A DNA stretch of 53,463 nucleotides, taken from Martinezella calliandrae. Its GTDB lineage: Bacteria; Pseudomonadota; Alphaproteobacteria; Rhizobiales; Rhizobiaceae. Under the pieces are notes generated by a model that was not told where the DNA came from, did not search any database, and saw only the letters and a program-made list of their open reading frames with translations. The position numbers were made by a program, and so were the translations under genes. This document shows, piece after piece, positions 8,517 to 16,984 of this stretch. The stretch covers positions 1 through 53,463 of the forward strand of contig NZ_JARFYN010000048.1 in the NCBI RefSeq assembly GCF_030272695.1, in the 5' to 3' direction. Position 1 is the stretch's first letter. Each line of letters starts with the position of its first letter.

Positions 8517-8527
8517 CCAACGCACCC

Positions 8528-9451
8528 ATGTTTCGCTACGCTCTCCGTCGCCTGCTGTCGACAATCCCTGTCCTGTGGATTGCCGTGACAGTGTGTTTTT
8601 TCATCCTGCGCCTCGCTCCGGGCGGCCCGTTCGACGGCGAACGGCCATTGCCGCCGGAAGTCAAAGCCAACCTCGCGGCCCACTACAACCTCGATAAGCC
8701 GCTTGTCGAACAATATCTGATCTATGTCGGCGATGTGCTGAAGGGCGACCTCGGCCCCTCCTTCGCCAACCAGGATTTCACCGTCACCCAACAGATCATG
8801 TCGGGCTTTCCCTACACGCTGACCATTGGTGGCGCCGCCTTCGTTCTTGCAACGATCATCGGCGTATTCATCGGCTGTCTTGGGGCGCTCTACCAGAACC
8901 GGAGCGCCGACTATTGGCTGGGCGGGGGCCTCCTCATCGGCCTGGTGATGCCAAGCTTTCTGATCGCCCCTATCCTGCAGCTCGTCTTCGGCAATACACT
9001 TGGGTGGCTGCCGGTCGGCGGCTGGGGTAACGGCTCGATCAGGTTCCTGATCCTTCCGGTCGTCGTTCTGACATTGCCGCATGCCGCGCGCATCTCGCGT
9101 CTGATGCGCGGCTCCATGATCGAGGTGATGAACCAAAACTTCATCCGCACCGCCAAGGCCAAAGGCATCGGACCGCGCCTGACCGTCATGCGCCATGCGC
9201 TGAAGCCGGCAATGATGCCCGTCGTCTCCTATCTCGGACCGGCGGCAAGTTACCTGCTCACCGGTTCGCTCGTGGTCGAAAGCATCTTCGGCCTTCCCGG
9301 CGTCGGACGCTATTTCGTCGGTGCTGCGCTCAACCGTGACTACGGCATGGTGCTCGGCACGGTCATCTTCTACATGGTGCTGATCGTGTTCCTGAACCTG
9401 CTCGTCGACATCACCTATGCATGGCTCGACCCGAAAGTGAGAATGCGATGA
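8528..9451 (+). CDS. oppB: Oligopeptide ABC transporter permease OppB
   Basis: 307 residues with an N-terminal membrane helix (RLLSTIPVLWIAVTVCFFILRL) and five further membrane segments. A BPD_transp_1 domain carries the EAA loop near 210-230 (NFIRTAKAKGIGPRLTVMRHALKPAMMP), which docks onto the ATPases. It forms the inner-membrane channel with OppC. There is no clear Shine-Dalgarno sequence before the ATG; the preceding bases are the end of the intra-operon hairpin and CCAACGCACCC, which fits reduced translation relative to oppA. Its stop overlaps the oppC start by ATGA. Confidence 0.9.
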   Translation: MFRYALRRLLSTIPVLWIAVTVCFFILRLAPGGPFDGERPLPPEVKANLAAHYNLDKPLVEQYLIYVGDVLKGDLGPSFANQDFTVTQQIMSGFPYTLTIGGAAFVLATIIGVFIGCLGALYQNRSADYWLGGGLLIGLVMPSFLIAPILQLVFGNTLGWLPVGGWGNGSIRFLILPVVVLTLPHAARISRLMRGSMIEVMNQNFIRTAKAKGIGPRLTVMRHALKPAMMPVVSYLGPAASYLLTGSLVVESIFGLPGVGRYFVGAALNRDYGMVLGTVIFYMVLIVFLNLLVDITYAWLDPKVRMR

Positions 9452-10365
9452 TCCTCAACCCTGCAAAGCGAGAATTGCTGGAAGCGGAGTTGCTGTCCGC
9501 CGAGGGACTTGCGCCGAAGGGCCGTTCCCTGACAGGCGACGCGATGCGACGCCTCCTGCGCAACAAGGCAGCCGCGCTGTCCCTCATTGTGCTGGCGTTG
9601 CTGATCCTCATCGCCATCTTTGGCCCGAACTTCCTTCCTTTCAACTATGAGGATCCGGATTGGGCCTCTTTCCGTGGCCCGCCAGATTTCGCCGCCGGCC
9701 ATTATTTTGGCACCGACGGCAATGGCCGTGACCTCCTAGCGCGCACGCTCTACGGCACACGCGTTTCTTTGACCGTCGCGCTCGTCGCCACCTTAGTCTC
9801 GGTTATCATCGGCGTGCTTTACGGCGCTGTCTCGGGCTATTTCGGAGGCCGTGTGGACGCCATCATGATGCGTTTCGTCGACATCATGTACGCGCTCCCT
9901 TATGTGCTCTTCGTCATCCTGCTGATGGTGATCTTCGGCCGCAACGTCTATCTGCTGTTTGCGGCAATCGGCGCGCTGGAATGGCTGACCATGGCGCGCA
10001 TCGTGCGTGGCCAGACGCTCTCCATCAAGCAGCGGGAATTCATCGAAGCGGCGCGGGCCTCCGGCCAGCGTTCGTTCAAGATCATCCTGAAGCATATCGT
10101 TCCGAACCTCGTCGGGCCGGTCGTCATCTATGCGACGCTCACCATTCCCGAGATCATCGCCACGGAAAGCTTCCTTTCCTACCTGGGCTTCGGCGTGCAG
10201 GAACCGCTGACCTCGCTTGGAACCCTTATCGCTGATGGCGCAGCCGGTATGGAGACCACGCCCTGGCTGCTGTTCTTCCCCGCCGGCTTCCTTGTCGCCC
10301 TGCTGATGAGCCTACTCTTCATCGGCGACGGCCTGCGCGACGCTTTCGATCCGAAGGATCGCTGA
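9448..10365 (+). CDS. oppC: Oligopeptide ABC transporter permease OppC
   Basis: 305 residues. A cytoplasmic N-terminal OppC_N segment is followed by a first helix (AALSLIVLALLILIAIFG) and the HYFGTDGNGRDLLARTLYGTR motif typical of OppC/DppC. The permease domain holds the EAA loop REFIEAARASGQRSFKIILK. I place the start at 9448, where ATGA overlaps the oppB stop, instead of the upstream in-frame ATG 9421 inside oppB. Partner of OppB in the membrane. Confidence 0.9.
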   Translation: MILNPAKRELLEAELLSAEGLAPKGRSLTGDAMRRLLRNKAAALSLIVLALLILIAIFGPNFLPFNYEDPDWASFRGPPDFAAGHYFGTDGNGRDLLARTLYGTRVSLTVALVATLVSVIIGVLYGAVSGYFGGRVDAIMMRFVDIMYALPYVLFVILLMVIFGRNVYLLFAAIGALEWLTMARIVRGQTLSIKQREFIEAARASGQRSFKIILKHIVPNLVGPVVIYATLTIPEIIATESFLSYLGFGVQEPLTSLGTLIADGAAGMETTPWLLFFPAGFLVALLMSLLFIGDGLRDAFDPKDR

Positions 10366-10366
10366 C

Positions 10367-11362
10367 ATGACAGAAACGCTTCTCGAACTCAAAGACTATT
10401 CCATCACGTTCCGCACACCGGAAGGCGAAGTCGCCGCTGTCTCGAAGATGAACCTGAAGATCGGCCGTGGCGAACGTGTCGCCATCGTCGGCGAGTCCGG
10501 TTCCGGCAAGAGCCAGACCTTCCTCGGACTGATGGGCCTGCTCGCCAAGAACGGCCGCACCAGCGGCCAGGCGCTTTTGGATGGCAAAGACCTGCTGACT
10601 TTGAAGCCGCGCGAGCTCGACAACGTGCGCGGCAAGGACATGGCCATGGTCTTCCAGGACCCCATGACCGCCCTCAATCCCTCGCTGAGGATCTCCCGGC
10701 AGTTGACCGAGCAGCTCGAAGTCCATGGCGGGCTTTCGGCGCGCGCGGCCTCGGCGGCAGCCCTCGATATGCTGAAGCGCGTCGGCATCCCTGACCCGAC
10801 CCGGCGCTTCAATCTCTATCCGCACGAACTCTCCGGCGGCATGCGTCAGCGCGTCGTCATCGCCATGGCGTTGCTCACCAAGCCGAAGCTCCTGATCGCC
10901 GACGAGCCGACGACTGCGCTGGACGTCACGATCCAGGCGCAGATCCTCGATCTCTTCAACGAGCTGACGGCGGAAATGAATACCGCGTTGGTGATGATCA
11001 CCCATGATCTCGGCGTCGTCGCCGGCCTCGCCGATCGCGTCGCCGTCATGTATGCCGGCCGCATCGTCGAGGAAGCGCCGGTCGAAGAGTTGTTCGAAAA
11101 TCCGGCCCATCCCTACACTGCGGCACTCCACGCCTCCATCCCGCGACCAGACCAGGATGTCGACGATCTCGCCGTCATTCCTGGCCGGCCGCCGAACCTG
11201 ATGCATCTGCCGCGCGGCTGCGCTTTTTCGCCGCGCTGCGCCCATGTGCAGGATGACTGTCTGGACGCGCCGCCGCCGCTCGACCAGCTTGCGCCGCGAC
11301 GCTGCGCCGCCTGCTTCCATCCCCTTTCGGCTAATCAGGAACGGAGCCTCGTCCATGGCTGA
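10367..11362 (+). CDS. oppD: Oligopeptide ABC transporter ATPase OppD
   Basis: 331 residues. Walker A is GESGSGKSQT, the signature is LSGGMRQRVVIAMALL, Walker B is LLIADEPTTALD and the switch His lies in MITHDLGVVAGLADR. The C-terminal oligopeptide/dipeptide transporter extension has GRPPNLMHLPRGCAFSPRC, whose cysteines often hold an iron-sulfur cluster in this family. It hydrolyses ATP to power OppBC. It begins one base after the oppC stop and overlaps oppF. Confidence 0.92.
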   Translation: MTETLLELKDYSITFRTPEGEVAAVSKMNLKIGRGERVAIVGESGSGKSQTFLGLMGLLAKNGRTSGQALLDGKDLLTLKPRELDNVRGKDMAMVFQDPMTALNPSLRISRQLTEQLEVHGGLSARAASAAALDMLKRVGIPDPTRRFNLYPHELSGGMRQRVVIAMALLTKPKLLIADEPTTALDVTIQAQILDLFNELTAEMNTALVMITHDLGVVAGLADRVAVMYAGRIVEEAPVEELFENPAHPYTAALHASIPRPDQDVDDLAVIPGRPPNLMHLPRGCAFSPRCAHVQDDCLDAPPPLDQLAPRRCAACFHPLSANQERSLVHG

Positions 11363-12341
11363 GCAAACGCTTCTGAAGGTCGAACACCTAACCACGCAAT
11401 TCGAACTGCCGTCGAAATCCTTCTTCAAGGCGCCGTTGACCCTGACGGCGGTCAATGATGTCAGTTTTGAGCTGAAGACGGGGCGCACGCTCGGCATCGT
11501 CGGCGAATCAGGCTGCGGCAAGTCGACGCTTGGCCGTTCCATCCTCAGACTGATCAAAGCGCAGAAGGGCCGCGTCATGTGGCAGGGCGGCAACCTGCTG
11601 GATCTTTCCGAAGAGGAGATGCGTGCCGCCCGCCGCGACATGCAGATCATCTTCCAGGATCCGATCGCCTCGCTCGACCCGCGTATGACCGTCGGCGACA
11701 TCATCGCCGAGCCGCTTTCGGTGTTCGAGCCGAAACTGACAAAGGCGCAGCGACAGGAACGCGTGCGTGAAATCATGGCGGCGGTCGGCCTGGTGCCGGA
11801 AATGATTAATCGCTATCCGCACGAATTTTCGGGCGGCCAGGCGCAGCGCATCGGCATCGCCCGCGCCGTTGTGACGCGGCCGAAGCTCGTCGTCTGCGAC
11901 GAGCCGGTCTCGGCCCTCGACGTCTCGATCCAGGGTCAGGTAATCACGCTGTTGCGCAAGTTGCGCAAGGAGTTCGGCCTGACGCTGATCTTCATCAGCC
12001 ACGACCTCTCCGTCGTGCGCCTGATTTCGGACGACGTGCTGGTGCTTTACCTCGGTAAGGTGGTGGAAGCGGGCGATGCCGCCACGGTCTTCGACCATCC
12101 GGCGCACCCCTATACGCAGGCTTTGTTCTCTGCCGCGCCTATCCCCGACCCGAAGCGGGCGCGCGGCCGCGAGCGTATCCGCCTGCAAGGCGATCCGCCC
12201 TCACCGCTTAATCCGCCGGCCGGCTGCGTCTTCTCGCCGCGCTGCTGGAAGGCAACGGACATCTGCAAGACCAAGATGCCGCCGACCGAGCATGTTCGTC
12301 CCGGCCAGGCCGCGGCGTGCTATCATATGGACAGGCCATAA
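11355..12341 (+). CDS. oppF: Oligopeptide ABC transporter ATPase OppF
   Basis: 328 residues. Walker A is GESGCGKSTLGR, the signature is FSGGQAQRIGIARAV, Walker B is LVVCDEPVSALD, followed by FISHDLSVV and a C-terminal PPAGCVFSPRC extension. It forms the heterodimeric motor with OppD. The start at 11355 is preceded by ACGGAG and overlaps the oppD stop by 8 bases; the longer frame from 11244 is inside oppD. Last gene of the operon, followed by a terminator. Confidence 0.92.
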   Translation: MAEQTLLKVEHLTTQFELPSKSFFKAPLTLTAVNDVSFELKTGRTLGIVGESGCGKSTLGRSILRLIKAQKGRVMWQGGNLLDLSEEEMRAARRDMQIIFQDPIASLDPRMTVGDIIAEPLSVFEPKLTKAQRQERVREIMAAVGLVPEMINRYPHEFSGGQAQRIGIARAVVTRPKLVVCDEPVSALDVSIQGQVITLLRKLRKEFGLTLIFISHDLSVVRLISDDVLVLYLGKVVEAGDAATVFDHPAHPYTQALFSAAPIPDPKRARGRERIRLQGDPPSPLNPPAGCVFSPRCWKATDICKTKMPPTEHVRPGQAAACYHMDRP

Positions 12342-12350
12342 GGTTCAAGA

Positions 12351-12377
12351 GGTGGACGGCGCACCCCGCCGTCCACC
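12351..12377 (+). terminator. Strong hairpin after oppF
   Basis: GGTGGACGGCG (12351-12361) and CGCCGTCCACC (12367-12377) form an 11-bp perfect stem with a 5-base loop, 9 bases after the oppF stop. Only TTGC follows, so termination may be partial and allow read-through into the kinase gene. Confidence 0.65.
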
Positions 12378-12434
12378 TTGCTCAAGCAGCCGCATGCGCG
12401 TATGCAGCAGCAAAGCGAAACGCAGGAGGACGTC

Positions 12435-13352
12435 TTGGGCGGACATTTTCTATCGATCGGCGAATGCATGGTGGAGCTGTCGCAGGCCGAAGACGGACAC
12501 CTGCGCAAGGGTTTTGCCGGCGATACCTTCAACACGGCTTGGTATGCCCGCGCGTGTTTGCCTGACGACTGGTCCGTCCACTATTTCACTGCGCTCGGTG
12601 ACGACGCCATGTCCGACGAGATGCTGGATTTTATGAGGGCACATGACATCGGCACTTCGAACATTGGCCGTCTCCGCGGCAAGACGCCCGGCCTCTACAT
12701 GATCAACCTGAAGGACGGCGAGCGCTCCTTCAGCTATTGGCGCGACAATTCTGCCGCCCGTCAGCTCGCAGCCGACGGCGACAGGCTGCGCACCGCGATC
12801 GAAGCTTCCAACGTCGTCTATTTCTCCGGCATCACGCTGGCGATCCTGACGCATGAAGACGCCGAGACGCTGCTCGCCGAACTGCGCCGCGCCAAAGCCG
12901 TCGGCAAGCTGGTGGTGTTTGACCCCAACCTGCGCCCGCGCCTCTGGTCGAGCTTCGACGCCATGCACACCATGATCGGTGAAGGCGCCCGCGCCTCGAC
13001 GCTGGTCATGCCGAGCTTCGACGACGAGGCCTCCCATTTTGGTGACGACTCGATTGCCAGCACCATCCGCCGCTACCGGCAGCACGGCGCCAATATGGTC
13101 GTCGTTAAGAATGGTGCCGAAGGTGCGACTGTTGGCACCGATGCCGGCGAAACGCTCGTTCCCGCGGCCAAGGTCGAAAGTGTCGTCGACACGACCAGCG
13201 CCGGCGACAGCTTCAATGGCGCGTTCCTTGCGCATTATCTGGAACATGACGATCCCGTCGCAGCCGCCCGTTTCGCCGCCAAGATCGCCGCCAAGGTCAT
13301 CCAGGAACACGGCGCTCTGGTGGCGCCGGAAAAGCTCCAGACCACGAAATAG
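12435..13352 (+). CDS. kdgK: 2-keto-3-deoxygluconate kinase (PfkB family)
   Basis: 305 residues of a ribokinase/PfkB sugar kinase. FLSIGECMVEL opens it, GFAGDTFNTAWYAR is the substrate-side motif, and DTTSAGDSFNGAFLAHY is the C-terminal ATP/anion-hole signature with the catalytic Asp. It phosphorylates 2-keto-3-deoxygluconate to KDPG in Entner-Doudoroff-linked uronate and galactonate breakdown. I place the start at TTG 12435, because AGGAGG at 12424-12429 lies five bases upstream and the sequence from there matches the usual N-terminus. The ATG at 12378 falls in the opp terminator. Confidence 0.85.
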   Translation: MGGHFLSIGECMVELSQAEDGHLRKGFAGDTFNTAWYARACLPDDWSVHYFTALGDDAMSDEMLDFMRAHDIGTSNIGRLRGKTPGLYMINLKDGERSFSYWRDNSAARQLAADGDRLRTAIEASNVVYFSGITLAILTHEDAETLLAELRRAKAVGKLVVFDPNLRPRLWSSFDAMHTMIGEGARASTLVMPSFDDEASHFGDDSIASTIRRYRQHGANMVVVKNGAEGATVGTDAGETLVPAAKVESVVDTTSAGDSFNGAFLAHYLEHDDPVAAARFAAKIAAKVIQEHGALVAPEKLQTTK

Positions 13353-13470
13353 ACGCTGTAATATTTCCATCATGGACACCCCGCACAATAGATCAGGCGC
13401 GGGAATCATCTTTGCTGCACCGTATTTGGTTGTGCCGACACTATGATAGTGCGGTGCGGATGGAACTTTT

Positions 13471-14583
13471 TTGGATATGTTGCAGCGCTTGTCGGACATC
13501 GATCACAGAGCATGGGCTGAAGCGGCACCCCCGATCGCAACGCCGGAGCGCCTGCTCATCGTTAGCGACGCATGGCATCCGCAGGTGAACGGCGTTGTCC
13601 GCTCCATCGAAAACACCAACCGCGAACTGGCGCGCATCGGTGTTGATGTCGTCATGATCACGCCGGAAGGCTTTCGCAGCGTCCCCTGCCCGACCTATCC
13701 GGAAATCCGCCTGTCGATCGCAAGCTACCGCAAAGTTGCCGCCAGGATCGAAGCAGCCCGGCCAACCTATGTGCATATCGCCACAGAAGGACCGCTCGGA
13801 TTGACGGCCCGGCGCTGGTGCCTGAAAAACGGCATGCCGTTTTCGACCAGCTATCACACCCGCTTCCCCGAATATGTCGCGGCCAGGCTGCCGATCCCGC
13901 AAAGCTGGCTCTACGCCTTCGTCAGATGGTTTCACAATGCCGGTTCCGGCTGCATGGTGGCAACCCCGAGCCTTGCCAATGAGCTCAAGCAGAAGGGCAT
14001 CCACAATCTGCTGCCCTGGAGCCGTGGTATCGACGCGACGCTTTTTCATCCGCGCCCGCTTGAGGACAATCCTTTCGGCCTGCCCCGCCCGATTTTCATG
14101 ACCGTTGGACGGGTGGCGCTCGAAAAGAACCTGCCGGCCTTCCTCGATCTGGATTTGCCCGGCTCAAAGGTCGTCGTCGGCGACGGACCGGCACGCGCCG
14201 AACTGCAGAAACTTTATCCGAGCGTGCACTTCCTCGGCTCGAAGTTTGGCGAAGCGCTGGCGCATGCCTATTCGCAAGCCGACGTTTTCGTCTTCCCGTC
14301 AAAGACCGACACTTTCGGTAATGCCATTTTAGAGGCATTGGCGAGCGGTGTTCCCGTCGCTGCTTATCCTGTCACCGGCCCCGCTGACATTCTTGGCGGC
14401 AACGATGCGGCCGGTGTCGTCGACGTAGATCTGGCCAAAGCCTGCAGAGCAGCGCTTTCCTCTTCACGCCAAGCGGCCCGCGCCCTCGCGCTCAACTATT
14501 CCTGGGAAGCTGCCACGAACCAATTTATCGGCAATGTCCGCCTCGCCAATCATCGCGGCCGGATGCTGGTAGGAGACCCCTGA
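13471..14583 (+). CDS. GT4-family glycosyltransferase
   Basis: 370 residues of a GT-B fold enzyme. The N-terminal domain has RLLIVSDAWHPQVNGVVRSIENTNREL, and the C-terminal donor domain has VGRVALEKNLPAFL, VVVGDGPARAELQKL and FVFPSKTDTFGNAILEALASGVPVAAY with the EX7E signature. It resembles alpha-mannosyl- and diacylglycerol glycosyltransferases; a lipid glycosyltransferase such as a glucuronosyl-diacylglycerol synthase is possible but not shown. The start is TTG 13471 (GGATGGA six bases upstream) or ATG 13477. It stands alone, with no polysaccharide cluster nearby. Confidence 0.75.
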   Translation: MDMLQRLSDIDHRAWAEAAPPIATPERLLIVSDAWHPQVNGVVRSIENTNRELARIGVDVVMITPEGFRSVPCPTYPEIRLSIASYRKVAARIEAARPTYVHIATEGPLGLTARRWCLKNGMPFSTSYHTRFPEYVAARLPIPQSWLYAFVRWFHNAGSGCMVATPSLANELKQKGIHNLLPWSRGIDATLFHPRPLEDNPFGLPRPIFMTVGRVALEKNLPAFLDLDLPGSKVVVGDGPARAELQKLYPSVHFLGSKFGEALAHAYSQADVFVFPSKTDTFGNAILEALASGVPVAAYPVTGPADILGGNDAAGVVDVDLAKACRAALSSSRQAARALALNYSWEAATNQFIGNVRLANHRGRMLVGDP

Positions 14584-14991
14584 ACGCAGGCTTGCCTTGT
14601 CCGTCGGCCATTGCCGCGCACCCTGCAGGCGCGTAGGAATTCAATATTGCCTTCAACCTCATAGGTGGCGAGGAACGCAGTGCCGGCGGCTGCGTTAGTT
14701 ATGAGCATGTGATGGCCACCACCTTATGCAATCTTCAACGTCGTCACCCGCCACGGGCTGGGGACGGCTAAGGTCGACATTGAATTCCGCTGCCCATCCC
14801 GCCACATAATGAAAAGCGGCATATGCTGGCGGGCCATGGGTTAGCCCCCAGAGCAGGGTCGGCGCAGTTCTTGCACCACCACGCAGGACTGCTTTTCGAC
14901 AAAATTGCGAATGTGCATAGCTGTCATGCATTTTTATGTATACGATTATTTATCGCACGACTTAAGTGCAGTGGCTTACGGAGTGTTAGAG
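14584..14991. other. 408-bp gap without a recognisable gene
   Basis: No ORF here resembles a known family. A 78-codon minus-strand ORF (14695-14931) with HYVAGWAAEFNVDL has no plausible ribosome binding site and overlaps the presumed ohrR promoter. A short dyad CGAT-N5-ATCG at 14943-14955 near the ohrR start is a weak operator candidate. Confidence 0.4.
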
Positions 14992-15432
14992 ATGACAGAC
15001 GACCCTTTGAAACTGGACACTTTCATATGCTTCGCCCTTTATTCGGCGAACCACGCGATGAACCGGCTATACAAGCCCATGCTCGATGAGTTGAACCTCA
15101 CCTATCCGCAATATCTCGTGATGGTGACATTGTGGGAAGAGGACGACCAGACCGTCGGCAATATCGGTGAAAAGCTCTTCCTGGAATCGAGCACGCTGAC
15201 GCCGCTATTGAAGCGCCTGGAAGCGGCCGGTTTCATTCAACGTACCCGCAGCAAGGAAGATGAGCGACAAGTGTTGATTCGCCTGACGAGCCAAGGCGTG
15301 GCCCTGAAAAAGAAAGCCGCTTTCATTCCCGCTTGCATCCTCGACGCATCGGACAGCACGGTAGACCACTTGACACGACTGAAGGCAGAAATCATCGCGC
15401 TGCGCGAAGCGCTGATGAAGAACGCGGCCTGA
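14992..15432 (+). CDS. ohrR: Organic hydroperoxide regulator OhrR (MarR family)
   Basis: 146 residues, MarR winged helix. LDTFICFALYSANHAMNRLYKPML holds the redox-sensing N-terminal Cys of OhrR, and IPACILDAS gives a second C-terminal Cys, as in two-Cys OhrR proteins. The wing motif is TRSKEDERQVLIRLT. Oxidation by organic peroxides releases it from DNA and derepresses ohr. The start at 14992 follows GGAG at an 8-base spacing. The expected partner ohr peroxidase gene is not adjacent on either side. Confidence 0.85.
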   Translation: MTDDPLKLDTFICFALYSANHAMNRLYKPMLDELNLTYPQYLVMVTLWEEDDQTVGNIGEKLFLESSTLTPLLKRLEAAGFIQRTRSKEDERQVLIRLTSQGVALKKKAAFIPACILDASDSTVDHLTRLKAEIIALREALMKNAA

Positions 15433-15439
15433 ACCCCTA

Positions 15440-15526
15440 TGGCAATTCCAGTAAAAGTGCGAGAGGGTTTTCTGTCCGGAATGCGTAAAACAACGGGATA
15501 GAGCGGGAAAGCGATTCCGTGAAAGG
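15440..15526. repeat. Dispersed rhizobial intergenic repeat, copy A
   Basis: The pattern is GGCAATTCCAGTAAAAGTGCG, then GGTTTTCTGTCCGGAATGCG, then GATAGAGCG and GATTCCGTGAAA. It matches the style of a repeat family scattered between rhizobial genes, and related pieces occur at 18463-18540 and 31103-31176. It fills the gap between the convergent ohrR and der genes. Confidence 0.55.
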
Positions 15527-15541
15527 CGTTCGGCCTGACCG

Positions 15542-16969
15542 TTACCGCTTCTTTTTAGTCTCGTAAGGGTTTTCCGACGAGCGGAAATGAATGCGGATCG
15601 GCACGCCCGGCATGGTGAAATCTTCACGCAGGCCGTTGATGAGATAGCGCACATAGGATTCCGGCAGCGCATCCGAGCGGGTGCAGGAAATCATGAAAGC
15701 CGGCGGCCGCGCCTTCACCTGTGTCATATATTTCAGCTTGATACGCCGGCCGGAAACCGCCGGCGGCGGATGCTGAACCTGCTGCGTCTCCAGCCAACGG
15801 TTGAGCTTGGCGGTGGACACACGCTTGTTCCAGACTCTATCGGTATCGACGATCGCCTGCATCAGGCGATCCAATCCCTCGCCTGTCTGGCCGGAAATCG
15901 GTACGGCGCGGATACCGCGCGCCTGCGGCAGCAGCCGATCCGTCTTTTCTCGCAGGTCGGCAAGCACAGCCTGGCGATCCTCGATCATGTCCCACTTATT
16001 GAAGGCAAGCACGGCGGCGCGGCCCTCGCGGACGACGAGATCGACGATCTGCAGATCCTGCTTCTCGAAGGGAATGGTGGCGTCGAAGACAATGACCACG
16101 GTTTCGGCGAAACGAATGGCGCGCAGCGCATCGGCGACGGAAAGCTTTTCCAGCTTTTCGATGACCTTGGCCTTGCGGCGCATGCCGGCGGTATCGAACA
16201 TCTTGATGGTGCGGCCGCGCCAGGTCCAGTCGACAGAAATCGAGTCGCGGGTAATCCCGGCTTCCGGACCGGTCAGCAGCCGGTCCTCACCGAGGAAGCG
16301 ATTGATCAGCGTCGACTTGCCGGCATTCGGGCGGCCGACAATGGCGACGCGAAGAGGCCGCGTCTCGTCATAGGCCGGCTCTTCGTCGATTTCTTCACCG
16401 TCTCCGCCGACCGCAGGGCGTGGAATGCTGACATTCGTCTCCGCCTCGTCATCCCTAGGCGGAAAGGCGCGCTCATGCCCAAGCGCCTCGACGATGGCAT
16501 CGCGCAGATCCATCATGCCTTGGCCATGTTCGGCAGAGATCGGGCAAGGTTCGCCAAGGCCGAGTGTGAAGGCATCATAGAAACCGCTGTCGGAACCGCG
16601 CGCTTCCGACTTGTTGGCGACGAGCACTACCGGGCGGCCGCGCTTGCGCAGCATTTCGGCCAGCGCCTTGTCGACATGCGTCAGGCCCATCTTGGCGTCG
16701 ACGACGAACAGCGTCAAATCGGCCTCGTCGATCGCTGCTTCCGTCTGGGCGCGCATGCGGCCTTCCAGCGTCTCCTCGTCGGCTTCTTCGAGACCGGCGG
16801 TATCGACAATGCGAAATCGAAGATCGACCAGTCGTGCGTCGCCGGGTCGGCGGTCGCGCGTCACACCCGGCGTATCGTCGACAAGCGCCAGCTTCTTGCC
16901 AACCAGACGGTTGAAAAGAGTGGACTTACCGACATTCGGGCGACCGACGATCGCAACCGTGAAACTCAT
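15542..16969 (-). CDS. der: Ribosome-associated GTPase Der (EngA)
   Basis: 475 residues with two tandem GTPase domains and a C-terminal KH-like domain. The first P-loop is GRPNVGKSTLFNRL, with DTPGVTRDRR, DTAGLEE and NKSE. The second is GRPNAGKSTLINRF, with DTAGMRRKAKV and NKWD. The C-terminal domain begins near residue 370. Der binds the 50S subunit and is essential for ribosome assembly. It lies 15 bases downstream of the TPR protein gene, matching the yfgM-der order of other proteobacteria but without bamB between them. Confidence 0.95.
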   Translation of the reverse strand: MSFTVAIVGRPNVGKSTLFNRLVGKKLALVDDTPGVTRDRRPGDARLVDLRFRIVDTAGLEEADEETLEGRMRAQTEAAIDEADLTLFVVDAKMGLTHVDKALAEMLRKRGRPVVLVANKSEARGSDSGFYDAFTLGLGEPCPISAEHGQGMMDLRDAIVEALGHERAFPPRDDEAETNVSIPRPAVGGDGEEIDEEPAYDETRPLRVAIVGRPNAGKSTLINRFLGEDRLLTGPEAGITRDSISVDWTWRGRTIKMFDTAGMRRKAKVIEKLEKLSVADALRAIRFAETVVIVFDATIPFEKQDLQIVDLVVREGRAAVLAFNKWDMIEDRQAVLADLREKTDRLLPQARGIRAVPISGQTGEGLDRLMQAIVDTDRVWNKRVSTAKLNRWLETQQVQHPPPAVSGRRIKLKYMTQVKARPPAFMISCTRSDALPESYVRYLINGLREDFTMPGVPIRIHFRSSENPYETKKKR

Positions 16970-16984
16970 TGAATGATCTACCCT

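Noticed and set aside
6947..9196. 749-codon minus-strand ORF
   Set aside because: Antisense to oppA and oppB; composition of a shadow frame with no recognisable domain.
14695..14931. 78-codon minus-strand ORF between the GT4 gene and ohrR
   Set aside because: No ribosome binding site and no similarity I recognise; overlaps the ohrR promoter region.
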